From NCBI RefSeq assembly GCF_048544455.1, contig NC_133538.1, positions 448,521,311 through 448,585,310 of the forward strand: DNA of 64,000 nucleotides. The letters run 5' to 3'. Source of the stretch: Silene latifolia. Taxonomy: Eukaryota; Streptophyta; Magnoliopsida; Caryophyllales; Caryophyllaceae. How positions within the stretch are numbered: the first letter of the stretch is position 1; the number at the start of each line of letters is the position of its first letter. The notes under the pieces were generated by a model. It made no database searches and was not told where the DNA came from. It saw nothing but the letters and a program-made list of their open reading frames with translations. The position numbers were made by a program, and so were the translations under genes. Shown piece by piece: positions 46,701-59,031 of this stretch.

Positions 46701-47846
46701 GTATTCCAGCACCTTAACACCACCACCCTTTCCCCTGACGCAAGTGTTTAGCTAGCGCCCCACCACCGACCACCTCACCTTCCTTACACACCAACGACTA
46801 ACACCATATATATCATCACCACCACGCGTCAAGCAATTTCACAACCTCTGCATCACCGCTACTCCCCCGACCACCTCCAATCTATCACACCCAAGCCGCA
46901 CCAACTGACAACCATAGACCCATAACAAACCACAACAACCTGACTCTCGACCACAAACCCATCACGAACCTCCCGCTTCACCCAGAGCTGTCGTCGGACG
47001 TATTGAGAAAAGAGCAGGAAAAGAGCATATAATACAGACATCGCCCGAGAAGGTTGAACTACAATACAGACTACCTTCAACGACTACAGCCACTAAGCCC
47101 TACAAGCCAGCACCACCTGAACCGCTACCAGTCATCCCCATGACTAGCACCACCCCTCACCCCGACGACGACCACCACTCCCACTGCAAAATTCGCCAGC
47201 CACATCACTATCATCACCATGTAGTACGACACACACCCACAAGGCCCAGGAGACACCGACCTACCACCTTATGTTGAACCACCGCACCATCCATACCATG
47301 CACCAGCTTGATGCACGACTCCGGCGAGCGTCCACCACACATCAATCCGACAGCCAGCCACACTATCTCTTTAAACTGAAAAATTAATTTCAAAATATTC
47401 AGATCTAATATAAAAACAACACAAAATAGATAAAGCTAGCCACCATAATCGCCGACTATTTATGAGATGGGCCGTGTGCGTGCTTATCGTGAAATTTGAG
47501 ATGCTCACCTCGTCTGACGGTGGTTGACGGCGGTGAAAATGGATGGTAGTTCGCGTATTTAAGGGTAAGGATGAGTGAGAAGCTGGTTTGGTGATTGTTA
47601 TGAGCTGTCAACGATGGTTGTGTAGTATGGTGGTGTGTGGTGGTGGCGTCGATGCCGGCGCCGCCATGAGATGACGTGTTAGTTGCTGGAGGTGGAGGAT
47701 TAGTAGTAGAAGGTGGGCGAGTTTGGATTAGATATGAACAGGAATACGAGAGGTGTGTTGTGTTAATTTGGATTAGATATTAAAATTGGCCCATAGATAT
47801 TAGTTCGTACGGTTCGCACGGTAAGATAGTTCGCACGAGATCCTGA

Positions 47847-47850
<4 letters not shown>
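46701..47850. other. Element 2 right part, GC-rich then terminal
   Basis: CA/CC-rich block (46710-47340), then a GGTGG-rich block (47510-47700), together a loose inverted arrangement, then the right terminal inverted repeat. The minus frame at 46859-47080 has no recognisable domain. Confidence 0.5.

Positions 47851-47913
<63 letters not shown>
47851..47913. repeat. (TA)n microsatellite
   Basis: TA run between the right end of element 2 and the next MITE. Confidence 0.97.
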
Positions 47914-47916
<3 letters not shown>

Positions 47917-48256
47917 CCCGTTTGGTAAATGACATATTAGGTGAAATCAGTAGATTCCGGCTTAAATAGTAGTTTGACCAATCAATCTACTAATTTTACG
48001 TGGTTGGTTAATAGCATATTCAGACAACATATTGGCCGTAATCTACTGTTTTTAAATATGCTGCTAATAGCAGCATATTGTAATAGCATATTGAGTTTAT
48101 ACATGGAAATGGTAGATTTCTCATATAATCTGCTAGTTAGCAAACACGCTTTCTAAATTCTGCTAATTTCATATGATGGTCAAACCTGCTACTAAAATCT
48201 GCTAACCGTATTCTCCTACCGCTATCTGCTATCATTAATTTGCTTCTACCGTTTGC

Positions 48257-48261
<5 letters not shown>
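47914..48261. mobile_element. MITE with GTTTGGYAAA ends, 348 bp
   Basis: Left end GGCCCCGTTTGGTAAATG. The right end read inverted starts GTTTGGCAAACGG. Internal inverted similarity includes AGTAGTTTGACCA and TGGTCAAACCTGCTACT. The outer GGCCCC of the right end is missing, replaced by a (CA)n run. No coding capacity. Confidence 0.65.
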
Positions 48262-48348
<87 letters not shown>

Positions 48349-48358
48349 GAGAGAGAGA
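48261..48358. repeat. (CA)n-(TA)n-(GA)n compound microsatellite
   Basis: CA to 48330, TA to 48348, GA to 48358. Reading frames across it are artefacts. Confidence 0.97.
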
Positions 48359-50531
48359 GGGGGTAGGATCCGGTGAAAACGATCACTCGGTGAGAACGGT
48401 GAGAACGAGCTACATACACTCAAACATTTTTTTACCAAATTTAAGATACACTTTATACTATTCTAGGTACGCTTTTTATATGAATTCTATATACATTTTA
48501 TCGCAAGGTAAATACATTTTTTTTATCAAATCTAGGAACACTTTTTGATATTGTAGATACGCTTTTTACCAAAATAATAGATACATTTTATAACAATGCA
48601 GATACAATATTTTTCTTCCTAGGTACATTTTTCTTCCACGTATAATACGAACTACCTATATACACGAAATACGATTCTAGATACATAAATATGTGATCTA
48701 GATACGCGTATACAACAATGGCTCAGATACGTAACAATCAACCCCAAATTAAAAAAATCAAAACCAAATAAGAATCCCTAAATTACAAACCCTAATTTCC
48801 CAAATCAGTTCACTGTGGGAAATATCGGTATACTTCATCAAGATTTCGGATTATAACGAAATTATAATTATGAAAAACGAGTCATAAATGAAATTACATA
48901 TACAAAAGTATAGAGATATGAATCAACCTTTGGTCCTAGCAAATTTGGCCTAAAAACAATATCGAAATCGATATTCTTCTAATTGTTGCACCCAAAATGT
49001 TATGAGAAATGCCCTTGTTCTTGCTAGAATCGATCCCCAAAATTGTTCTGAAATTTTTAGGGTTTTTGTGTGAGTGATGAGAGAATTAGGTCAAGAGAAT
49101 AATTGGAATGAATTCTCCCTCTAATCTCTTAAAAACCGGCCAAGGAGACAAAATGGGGAAGATATTTTTCTTCCCTTTTTTTCTCTTATTTCGGTTTCAA
49201 CAACCACAAAAATAAGGAGAAAAGTCTTCTTATTTTTGGTTGTTTTCTAATGTATAAAATGTGTATTATTTTCTCAATAGTCAATTTATGTCGACATGTA
49301 TTAATAAGTCTATACACAACAATTTGTAGTCGATTTATTAATACCGGTCTGTCAACATTTTATTATGACAATCTCGCATAATATATACATTAACTATAAA
49401 TATAACATATTTATAATCCGCTAATTAAATATAACTGGTTACGTTTAATTACGAATTAACATCTTAATTCGTTTGAGCTAACATTATATACATTAATTAA
49501 ATATAACAGTTTATATTCAATTTACGAATTTAACAATTAATTCGTCTTAGCTGGTATTATTTAATTGTATTAAATAATCGTCTCATCATCATATTGACTA
49601 ACTGTTTAGTCAAATACATAGACTAACCTTTTAGTCAGGCATCAATGTGATTATATTTTCATACAATCACATCTCTCACACACATCCTTTAGGTGTGACT
49701 TTTAGGGACCAATTGATCACCGCCATCTGTATGATAATAACGTCAAACTTCTAGCAAGCCAACCGTTATTAAGTAAACGTTAATCAACTGATAAAATACT
49801 AAGTATACCCTTGTGAACCTATAAGATATTTATATATGTTATCACACTAACTTTGGAGGACACAAGCTCCAACATTCACCACCCTAACTACCACCACCGC
49901 GGACCCCTGACCACAACTGCCGACATCGAGATCCTTCCCCGCGCGCATCACCATTCACCTTGCATCACCACGAGGAACCCCATGACGCCAACGATATTCA
50001 TCGGAAGTCGCCACCAACAACTCAAATGACGACTACCAAGCCTTCACCCCTGAGCCGTCATCGACAACTACAACATAATATTTGAAGCTTTTGTGTCGGC
50101 AACGACCACCATCGAGCAGCTCTGACATTTTAGATCACGACCGGCTTTATTTGCTTCTACCGCCAGCAACCGGTTCTCTCTCAACCCCAATCTTCATTTG
50201 CTTCTGCCTCCGGCGATTCTCTCATTCCTAACTAGTCATTGTCGGCGATTTGGGTTGCGGAATAAGAGTGAGGTGGGATGTGGAATAGGGGCTACGATAG
50301 TGAGGTGATTGTCTCTCCGCCAGCTTCTTGTCAACGGCGGCTTGTGCCAGAGTTCGGTGACGGCGATGAGTTGTGGTCGCCGGATTCCAGTGGTACTGGT
50401 AGATTGGGATGAATGATATTTGGGTTTTTGATAATGGGCTGGTAATATCGTGATGTTGATAATGGGTTGATAGGTCGTTTGTTAATAATGGGGTGGGTTG
50501 ATAGTTCATTCTCACCGTTTTCACCGAGTTA
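48359..50531. mobile_element. Repeat-flanked element 3 with inverted ends
   Basis: Left end GGATCCGGTGAAAACGATCA then CTCGGTGAGAACGGTGAGAA. The inverted right end gives ACTCGGTGAAAACGGTGAGA. Inside are degenerate repeats of GATACATTTT/GATACGCTTTT (48430-48720, about 30 bp apart) and a CA/CG-rich block (49880-50240), the same plan as elements 1 and 2. A solo LTR interrupts it. No recognised gene. Confidence 0.55.
48814..49874. mobile_element. Solo LTR, 1061 bp
   Basis: TGTGGGAAATATCGG...AAGCTCCAACA with the perfect 5-bp TSD TTCAC at 48809-48813 and 49875-49879 and no internal region. It is the product of LTR-LTR recombination. The family is not one of the others in this window. A Ty1/copia origin is possible but unproven. 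Confidence 0.85.
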
Positions 50532-50949
50532 ATATCCGGTGAGAACGGTGAGAACGAACTAGCTGTATCAGCTTATTGAAAAATCAGTTGTTGTACTGCC
50601 CCATAATCAAACTTACATTCTCTTCCCTCATCCTTATCATTTTATAATTTTCCACTCCCTCATCGTCCTTAACAATCACCACCACTTAAATCTTAGTTTC
50701 CGGCCATGCAACAACCACCAGAGGCCGCACTTGTGCGCCCCTTCGATGACAACGGCGTTGACCTCGTGCACCCTCTTCAAATCTGGAAGTGTCGGAGTAT
50801 CTTATAAGGACATTCCATCATATCACCAGCCCGAGGCCAACTAAAGAACCATCGTACCGGCGACACCTACCTCTCCTCCTCCCATTCGTTAATTTCCAAT
50901 CTATTTCAATGCATCTACACAATTATTTTATGTATCTAACCATTGTTTT
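50532..50949. mobile_element. Second copy of element 3, left part only
   Basis: Begins ATATCCGGTGAGAACGGTGA, the same terminal sequence as the left end of element 3, immediately after that element's right end. It holds CA-rich sequence (50690-50780) and is cut at 50950 by an LTR. Confidence 0.5.
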
Positions 50950-52252
50950 TGTAACACCCCCATCTACCAAGGAGCCTTAACAAGACCTTCCCCAGCAGAT
51001 AAGGATGTTACTACCTCGGTTGCCCGAGGAACAGTAATAATCAAATGTTGATAAAAGAACAATTATATTAAATTACAAGTGATGCAAACCAAAATAAAAG
51101 ATACTACTCGTGACTACTATCAACTATGTGAAACTATCTCTGCCATGACTCGTGGTAAACTCGCCCCTCCAAGCACCCAGCTATGATCTTGACATCTACC
51201 TGCTAAGATCGACTACTCACCATAGTGGATCACGGTAGACACAACACAAGAAGACAATACAATAACACCACACAAGGTCAGTAACTGAAGGAACATACAA
51301 GAACGGACACAACAAGACATAACAACATAGACACACCACCACTTCCAACCACCCGCACACCCCTGACTGCCCGAAGGTCCAGTCCTGCCAGACTACCAAT
51401 CGCAACCAGTAATCCACACCGCCAGTGGGGGACCGCAGCCGTTCCCACCTAAGTCCCGCTCACCCAATCCGAGCGATAACCCATGTTCCTTAATGTGCAC
51501 ATCCCCTTCTGTGGCGGGTTCCACAGAGGGCGAATCAAGGGCGTGAAACCACTCCCGCAAGTAACTCCACTCAGCCGAGGATGCACCTCGAGAACCACAG
51601 ACAAACAAACAGCAACGACAAGCAACAACCAATCCATACCACCAACAATGATACTAAAACCAATCATACAACACAATCGACACACTAGACAACCAACAGT
51701 ACTGAGTAGGAAAACCTACCTTTAGCAAACCGCAGCGATTCCGCGCACGACAATCAATCACCATAACCATCTATTACTACTACCATAATCATAACTGAAA
51801 CCAAGGAAGACGATGATGATGATGATGATGAAAGATACCTATACATAGCACTTCGGCGACAAGACCGCTACCCGATTCAAGCATCCCATCCCTATGGTGT
51901 AACCACTCTCAAAGGCCTCAAGGAGATGAACCATGGTGAAGGAGAAATGATATGACGACATCTAGGTTAAGGAGAGAAGGAGAAGAAATGATTTGGGTTT
52001 CACGATATCACGATTTATATTTCCCCGTTGGACTCAAGTTACTCGATCGAGTGTCTAACTTACTCGATCGAGTGACCTCTACTCGATCGAGTGACTAAGC
52101 TACTCGATCGAGTAGCCTCCGCTAGAACGAGTAACACAAACTTAAAGGCTCACAACGTCACGAGGTTAACTCGTAAGGTTTCCGAAGGTCTGGATAAGTG
52201 TCTAAGGTCAGTCAACGGCGGTCAACGGGTCTCTAAAAGGACGGGTATTACA
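50950..52252 (-). repeat. Tekay-like LTR, 1303 bp
   Basis: On the minus strand TGTAATACCCG...GGGGGTGTTACA, related to the LTRs at 2436 and 33678. Contains the same palindrome array (52044, 52065, 52084, 52105; spacings 21, 19, 21). It is followed on the right by a purine tract (minus strand GGGGGGAAGAC), so it is a 3' LTR whose interior is largely gone. Confidence 0.82.
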
Positions 52253-53246
52253 GTCTTCCCCCCTGAAAAAAAACTTCGTCCCCGAAGTTCAACTCATCCA
52301 CCCCCACGACACAAGGCAGAAAGGAACTGAGGCAACCTACAACCATCCATTCAGATAAGGACAAGTACAACCGTTCATGAATACCACCCCGATATGAACG
52401 CTCACCACCCATCATCATCATCTACGTTAGCAAATAACATCCAACATAGCTTCCTATCGAGTCATCAAGCATGTATTACACACAAGAACAACCAACTCAA
52501 CCATCACTTCCACTTATTTCTATCATTACACAAATATAAATCAACACAAGTATTCGTTTACTCCTTCATCAATTATTTATCAACAACAATTAGTTATTAA
52601 TCACCAAAATTCAGTTACTTATCAATCACTTATATCACAAACAAATTAGCATTCCTTTTCCAATTAATTCTACAGCATTTGTATTACTCCCATAAACCAT
52701 TTATATCACTCAACAATGCAGTAACAATTCAATTACTTAACAACTTTGTGAACAATACTCGAAAACAAAATACCACAACACGATGAATTTGACCACAATT
52801 GCCAACAATTATTCAACACTCACTAACAATTACTCAAAACAACTACTCCAAATACGACAAGATTTGTCATAATTTGTCGTTTTCCCATGTGACATTACTC
52901 TTCCCCACTTAAAAGGAACTTCGTCCCCGAAGTTCATCTTCAAGACGAACCACAATCATTACACGGAGATGATAACTTTTATTCAATATTGACATTACGA
53001 AATAATTGTAATATGCGTTGAGTCTAACAACTAATATGGTACTTCATTCATATTGCATAGATAGAACTTTTGTATGTTAAGACTATACGAAAAGTGGACA
53101 ACACAAATACACATTCCGTCATCTCATTATTATACACGACATCGATTAAGTTCTTATGTGACATTACAAAATATGTAACAAGAATTATAACCACCATTCA
53201 ACATGTTACTTGAGCAATTCAATTTAGCATGAAAAAGTGTATAAAT
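52253..53246 (-). other. Tekay-like pre-LTR remnants, no gene
   Basis: Contains two copies of the hairpin plus purine tract signature: 52271-52290 (AAACTTCGTCCCCGAAGTTC) and 52916-52935 (GAACTTCGTCCCCGAAGTTC after CTTCCCCACTTAAAAG). Between and after them is AT-rich sequence without genes. The second signature implies another, mostly lost, related element whose LTR would lie at about 52400-52905. Confidence 0.6.
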
Positions 53247-54515
53247 TGATACCGTCGTTTAGTACCAAAATTAAATTTATAATTCCAAACTAAAACTATA
53301 GCTAGTGATAGTAAGGGTCGAACCACAGAGAGACAAGGTTGATTTTGTTTGCTAATTATCAGTCTATAAAAGTAACAATTAATTGGGGGTTTTGAAATTG
53401 GTTGGCTAAAAGGCTAATTGCAAAAATGAATATTCTTAACAAGATAAAGAGAGGATCGGAATTTCGGTTCACCATGGCAAGTAACAGTCACAAGCAAACA
53501 GAGATCTCACAACACGGTCTCAGGGAAAATAAGCTAATCTTGCGATCAAAGCTCAAATAACCTCACGGTCTATAAATTCCCTAGAATTCATCAAAGTTTT
53601 CACTCAAGAGAAATTCTAAATCTAGCGATAAATCAATTTACCAATCTTTCGACCTAGCAAAGAAGTCCATCAAAAGATACAAGACCAATACGGAAGAACT
53701 CATGCTACACAACTATCCTAATTTAATACCATGGTTCACCTCATTCCCAATCAAAGGATTACCTACTCATAATCATGACTACACTAATTGCGAAATTAAT
53801 AAATAAGGACAAATTCAACATGATGAAATCTAACTAGGACAAAGGAGAGAAATTCAATTCACCAAATTAATTGATGAAACAAGAATTAAATTAACAAGCA
53901 AAAATAAGAAAAAGAAGAATTGCATAAAAGGCTTACTAATTGAATATCAAGAACAAAGTATTCAATCAAAGGTTTTAGTCTCGAGCTAGATCTCGAAAAA
54001 CTCGGGTTTTTCCGAATGAATAACATAACCTAAAAGTTGCTGCGTTCAACTGATAAAAGATACCGAAAGTTAATTACAAGTTGGGCTTTTAAAAGTCTAA
54101 CACGGAAAATTAAACATCAGCTCGAAATCAGGTCGATCGATCGTCCGCATTTTTGATCGATCGATCAACATGCGAAAGTGAGCTTAGCTTGCTATGCTCC
54201 GGTGGTCGATCGATTGAAGTCTTAGTCGATCGATCAAAGTCTTGTGCAGTGGCTCCTTGATGCTTCCGAACAACTCTTCACTCCTTGCACGCATCCCAAG
54301 GTGAGTGAATGAACTCTCCTTCCTCTTGGCTTCCCTGAACTCGCTTCCGGAGGACGAACTTGGCTTGATTTAGCCTACTTCCACGCATTCCTACAATAAA
54401 TCATAGAAAATGCAAAGTAAACCGTTTCGGGAGAAATAGTAGCTTTAAGCTACTAATTATGCATGGAAATACGTGCCAAAACCACAGATAAAGTGTATAG
54501 AATATGCACGTATCA
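53247..54515 (-). repeat. Athila-like 3' LTR (1269 bp)
   Basis: + strand TGATACCGTCGTTTAG...ATGCACGTATCA, next to a purine tract (minus GGTTTGGGGAGATT). CGATCG-type sites at 54134, 54158, 54207 and 54227. Confidence 0.85.
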
Positions 54516-55962
54516 AATCTCCCCAAACCAAACCTTGCTTGTCCCCAAGCAAGCACTATGACCCGTATAAAAACTAAATGGAAAGGAGAACATTTCAGAG
54601 CTAACTACAAGTCAATGCCAAACCATTTAATGCCCCAAGTCAACTACTGCAAAGCTTAAATCAAGCGAACAAATTTATGCATATCATAGAATTAGATCGG
54701 GCGTTCGACCTTGCAAGACTCACACAATCGGACTCTCCCCTGATCACTCTTCTCTCAAAGAAAGCAAATGGTAAGAAAATATGTAAAAGAGAGGGAAGAT
54801 AAGTATAGTCTCTCACCTAGACTCATGACCGACAAAACATGTATGCTTGACTAGCATGAATAATGATTCCATTTACCGTACATACGCATAACCACCGTCA
54901 AGGACTATCACATGCCGAACTATTGCAAAATTTGGAAATGTGAGGCTAAGTGGGAAAGAAGAGGCAAAACAATTATGGGAAAGTGAAGGTAAGAGCCAAG
55001 CTAGTACCTAACGAACCATCAGAAACCGAATCCCGTTCTTCCAACTCAACAAAAAGAACATGCCTTTATTTACTAGGCAACACACAAATCCAAACGGACG
55101 CCTCCAAATCAAGAGGTAAACACATGAGGCGTGTTTTATTTCAGCCAAGACTTATTAATTTCAAGACTCTCTCTTTTTTTTTCATTTTTTCTATTCCTGT
55201 TTCTTTCCTTTTTTTTTTCTTTTTTTTTTTCAAAATCTGAACTGGTGGTCGATCGACCAATGAGGGCTGTCGATCGACCACCCTGCATACTTCAGAACAT
55301 TCTGCCAGGTAAACAACTTCTCTTTTTTTTCATTTTTTTTTGTTTGAATCTTTTTCTTTCTTCCTGTTTTCAGGCTGAAGTAAATCCTTCACTTCTCAAA
55401 AATACCCGCTCCAACATTACAAGAGCGAACCAAAACAGCTTAAATCAACAAATTCCTCTACTACTTCCTAGCTTGGCACAATGGTAGGCTAATTATGGGA
55501 TGTAGTTGAGGGCAACTGGCAATTTTGGCTTATAGTGGAGTTAGTGGGGTAAAATGAGAAAGGGGAGGATGCAAAAGTTCTCTAAACATGCAATACCGAC
55601 CACAAACCAATGCGTATAGGCAATAAGAAATCAAAACTCATACACGTGCAAAACATGAAATGAAGGGAGTAACTACTCTCAAACCTAAATTAACCGGTCA
55701 TAAATGTCACCAGTTACAGGCTCTATATCTCAGAAAGTATAAGTAGCTTGCCAAAAGTAATGAGTCAAGTCTAATTGCCCGAAATGGATTCCATAACGAA
55801 ATTTGAGAGATCACTTTTAATTCTCGCTAAGCAGCTATGAAAAGGCAAGGAACGGCATATTTGACTAGTAGAGCAAAATCATCATTAAAAACTCCAATCC
55901 GACTCAACTACATGCAAAAGTAAACGTGATATTTTTGGTTTTTTTATTTTTTCATTTTTTTG

Positions 55963-56011
<49 letters not shown>

Positions 56012-56145
56012 ACAAATGCAAGCAGAAATTAAACATGTGACTGAAATGCAATAGAAAACGAATGCAGATGCAAGACAAAAGGCATATGCAAATACCCTCC
56101 CCAAACCAAAACGCACAATGTCCCCATTGTGCTCAACAAAATAAA
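54516..56145 (-). other. Untranslated 3' interior of the Athila-like element
   Basis: No gene. Long T-rich tracts (55170-55232, 55320-55345), paired CGATCG sites at 55250 and 55271, and a T run at 55967-56010. The 118- and 96-codon frames here run through T/F-rich tracts and are not genes. Confidence 0.75.
55967..56010. repeat. Poly(T) run, 44 bp
   Basis: Uninterrupted T. It is probably an internal homopolymer rather than a LINE tail, because no TSD or LINE sequence flanks it. Confidence 0.95.
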
Positions 56146-56499
56146 TCACCAAAGAAAGAATGGGAGAATAAAAGCATAAAAGGTAAAAGGAAGCGAAAAG
56201 AGAAAGGAAAATAACTCACAAAATACGACCTCCCCAAACCAAACCAAAAACGGGGAGGTCAACAAAGATCTAATCTCCACCCTCGTAGGAGGGGTCACTT
56301 TCCCCCCGTCGGACCCCGACTCACTCTCCTCCTCCTCGGCGAGGTGTAGCTCTCCTGGAAACGGAGGGAGTGGCTCTCCGGGAAGTGGAGGGACCGGTAG
56401 TGGTGGTGGTAGGAGGGGGTCTCTAGCGGCCGAGGGTAGCCACCCTCGGGGGAACAAAGTAAGAAGGGTGAGCCCAAATCACCCTTAGGAAGCATCCCC

Positions 56500-57622
56500 C
56501 TAGCTAGCTCGTCGTAGACCGGAACAGGCGATGGCCGTGTCCAATATGTGCTCGTTGAAGCTCCTGCACAAATCACCCAAGACACGTGACATTGCCCTCT
56601 GGTCCATGACCGGAGGGACAACTAAAGGAGTAGGTGGTCGAAAAATAGACGCACCAGCAGTAGGGGTGGTAGTGGAGGTAGGGGTGCTGTGAAGAGGAGG
56701 CACGAGCCCTCCTCGAAGTGCCGCGAGGCGTGGCCGCCACCAAAGGAAGCCCGTAACTAGGCAAAGGCGGCCTAGCAGTCCTTTCAACAGTGGTGAGGGG
56801 CAGGACATGAGGGTAACCGGTGACGGGGATGCGGTCACAGATGAAAGAATCAATCTTCCACCGCATCTGTCTATCGACCCAATATACACCCTGCGCGTAA
56901 CGGAGGTCCATGAAGCGCAGTCGGGGTCAATGGGGTCCTCCTGTCGAGGGAAAAGTAAAACAAGGCGGTTGGCGATTCGTGTCACCAAACCGCCACAGGC
57001 AATGGTGGTCAAGTTGCCCTCACTTACGATCCGAAAGTGAGCGGCGGTCAAGTAGGCAATGTTATAGATGCGGGCTCTCCGACGCTCAACGTTCAGATAA
57101 CCCGCCAAAATTGAAAGCTCAATATTATTCACATTATTAGACTCTTTACGGCCAAAAATGGTATTACCCATTAGCCGTAGAAAATAACGAAGAGGGGCAA
57201 GTGGACGGAAGTGCCCGTCCTCCTCGACCCGTAAGTGTCACCAATACAAGACCACATGGCCCGGTGAGTGTCGGAGGGGTCCGAGGTTCTACCCTCGGGT
57301 GAAGACCCGAAAACCCGCAAAATCGGCAAGTGTCGAGAGAATAATTAACATTAAAAAGTCGAAAGGAAATGCAGGGTTTGGTCTCATCAGCCTCAAAGGC
57401 TTCGGAATCAAAAGCGTAAGAGGAAAAGAATTCAAGGGTCATAACATAATATGTGAACTCAGACATGTCCACCAGACCTATCATACCCGTCCCATTTAGC
57501 AGGGACACGACCGACTCATAACAACCTAGTTTCTCCAAAGTTTCTTTATGGAGAAACCGGGTAATCGACCTTCTGAGACGAAACAAAGAAAGAGAATTTA
57601 GCGCGCTGAATAGGTTTTTCAA
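56500..57622 (-). pseudogene. Athila env-like ORF (ATHILA/ORF2-type domain), broken
   Basis: Two overlapping minus frames. The first has FEADETKPCISFRLFNVNYS and FCGFSGLH. The second has MGNTIFGRKESNNVNNIELS then FRIVSEGNLTTIACGGLVTR. NTIFGR.ES...EL and the GGL-T-I-A motif are those of the extra 3' ORF of Athila elements (Pfam ATHILA). Its role is unproven: it has been compared with retroviral env by position, but I see no clear signal peptide or membrane segment here. A frame change lies near 57165. The tail to about 56146 is proline- and serine-rich in several frames. Confidence 0.72.
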
Positions 57623-59031
57623 AGATAACCCGCGGATAGTAGTAGACTATCCGTAGTAGATTCTATCATCGAGGCGGTCCGCGTGGCGCTTAGCAGCCGT
57701 TGGCTCGACCGCCCTTCCTGCATTGGCTCCTTCCCTTTTGTCATTCTTGTTCCTGCAAAAGGATCAAATTAGCACAATCAACCAACTTAAATTCCAATTT
57801 CTAGAGACCCGAATCAAAATCAGATGATCCGCGCAAATTAGGGTTTCGAAATTTTTGGGGAAAATAGAAATAACCATCTTCTAATTGCTAATTAGAGTCG
57901 AAAATCAAAGGGGAAAGCCTAGAATAAGCAATTAAAGTACATAAAAGACCAAGAATCACACCCTAAAATCGTTTTCCCCAAATCGATTTTTGTCATCTCA
58001 AGGGCACATTACTCGAAAATTTCACATGGAACTTCAAAAAAAACTCGAATAATAAGCATAAAGATAGGATTAGACACATACCTTGATGATTTCTTTGAAG
58101 ATTAAAACGAGAAAGGCTGAGAACGAGATGGATTTGCAGTTGAAAACGCGAAGAAGGGAGAGGAAATAGGGTTTGGTCTTTTTGTGATTTTGGGAAAATG
58201 AAAGAATAAGAGAATAAGGATGAAAACTTCCCTTATTAGCCCCTCGAACTCAGCGGACCGGTCGATCGACTATGTGACCCAACGATCGACCATTTCCCTA
58301 TACACAAGTGGCCTCTCTGTTCTCCTCGCTTCATCGATCGATGAACATCCTAGTCGATCGATTTGTTGAGCTGGCAATTGGAATTAAATTCGTCAAAATT
58401 CATTTTGCCATCAAAACTTCCCCCGTGTCTTTCTCTCGCAAAAAATCCAAGAAACCACTTACGCACTTTGCATAAAATAAATTCCTGCAAAAATTATCAA
58501 AGGCGTACAATTTTCCCAAACCAAGAAATTGTAAATGCATGAAAATAAAGGAAACAAAACAAGAAAAAAATAAAAAGCAAATTGAAAGAAAGAACAAAAC
58601 GGAAATCCTAAATTACAAAATAACTACAACCTGGGTTGCCTCCCAGTTAGCGCTGGTTTAAGAGGTCCCGCACGACCTTGTTACCTCACTTCTCATCATC
58701 TGACAAATGGATCGAAGTACAAAACCTCGACCTTCCCAACATATGCATCTGATCCATGGTAGTGCTTCACATATTGGCCATTTACCTTGAACCTTTCTCC
58801 AGGGAGGTCTCCAATTCAACAGATCCGAACTTTGTGACAAAATGTGACCGTATAGGGACCGGTCCACCTGGATTTCACTTACCAGAAACAAACGGATACG
58901 AGCGTTAAAAAGAAGTACCTTATCGCCAATATGGAACTCGGGCTTTATGATTCTCTTGTCGTGTCAGCGCTTTGATTTCTCCTTGTAGATCCTTGCATTG
59001 TCATAGGCCAGCAGACCTAAATTCCTCTAGC
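57623..59031 (-). other. Spacer between pol and env-like ORF, with degraded pol end
   Basis: No intact frame. 58640-59030 encodes decayed sequence after the integrase. CCTGGGTTGCCTCCCAGTTA (58630-58649) marks the pol end in this family. CGATCG pairs lie at 58263/58283 and 58335/58355 (spacings 20, 52, 20). Confidence 0.6.

Larger units (their letters stand above)
21393..47850. mobile_element. (TA)n-flanked element 2, split by nested insertions (inferred)
   Basis: The left end (GGGATCCCGTATGAACT, then GTACGAACCATACGAACTA) and the inverted right end at 47780-47848 (AGGATCTCGTGCGAACT, then GTGCGAACCGTACGAACTA) are clearly inverted copies. Both touch (TA)n runs. Removing the hAT (with one ACCACAAA) and the Athila-like element (with one TCTAG) leaves 21393-21560, 29965-30785 and 45241-47850, about 3.6 kb. 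These parts contain a minisatellite, a GC-rich block and a captured neprosin exon. That the two ends belong to one insertion is inference. Confidence 0.5.

Noticed and set aside
46859-47080. Minus frame MKVVCIVV... with a hydrophobic start
   Set aside because: It sits in a low-complexity CA-rich block of a non-autonomous element, with no domain and no supporting context.
50950-52252. Classic solo LTR
   Set aside because: A purine tract and pre-LTR hairpin follow it, so it is the 3' end of a truncated element. No TSD pair was found.
55967-56010. Poly(T) run as the tail of a minus-strand LINE or SINE
   Set aside because: Sequence on both sides is continuous Athila-like interior, and no TSD is visible.
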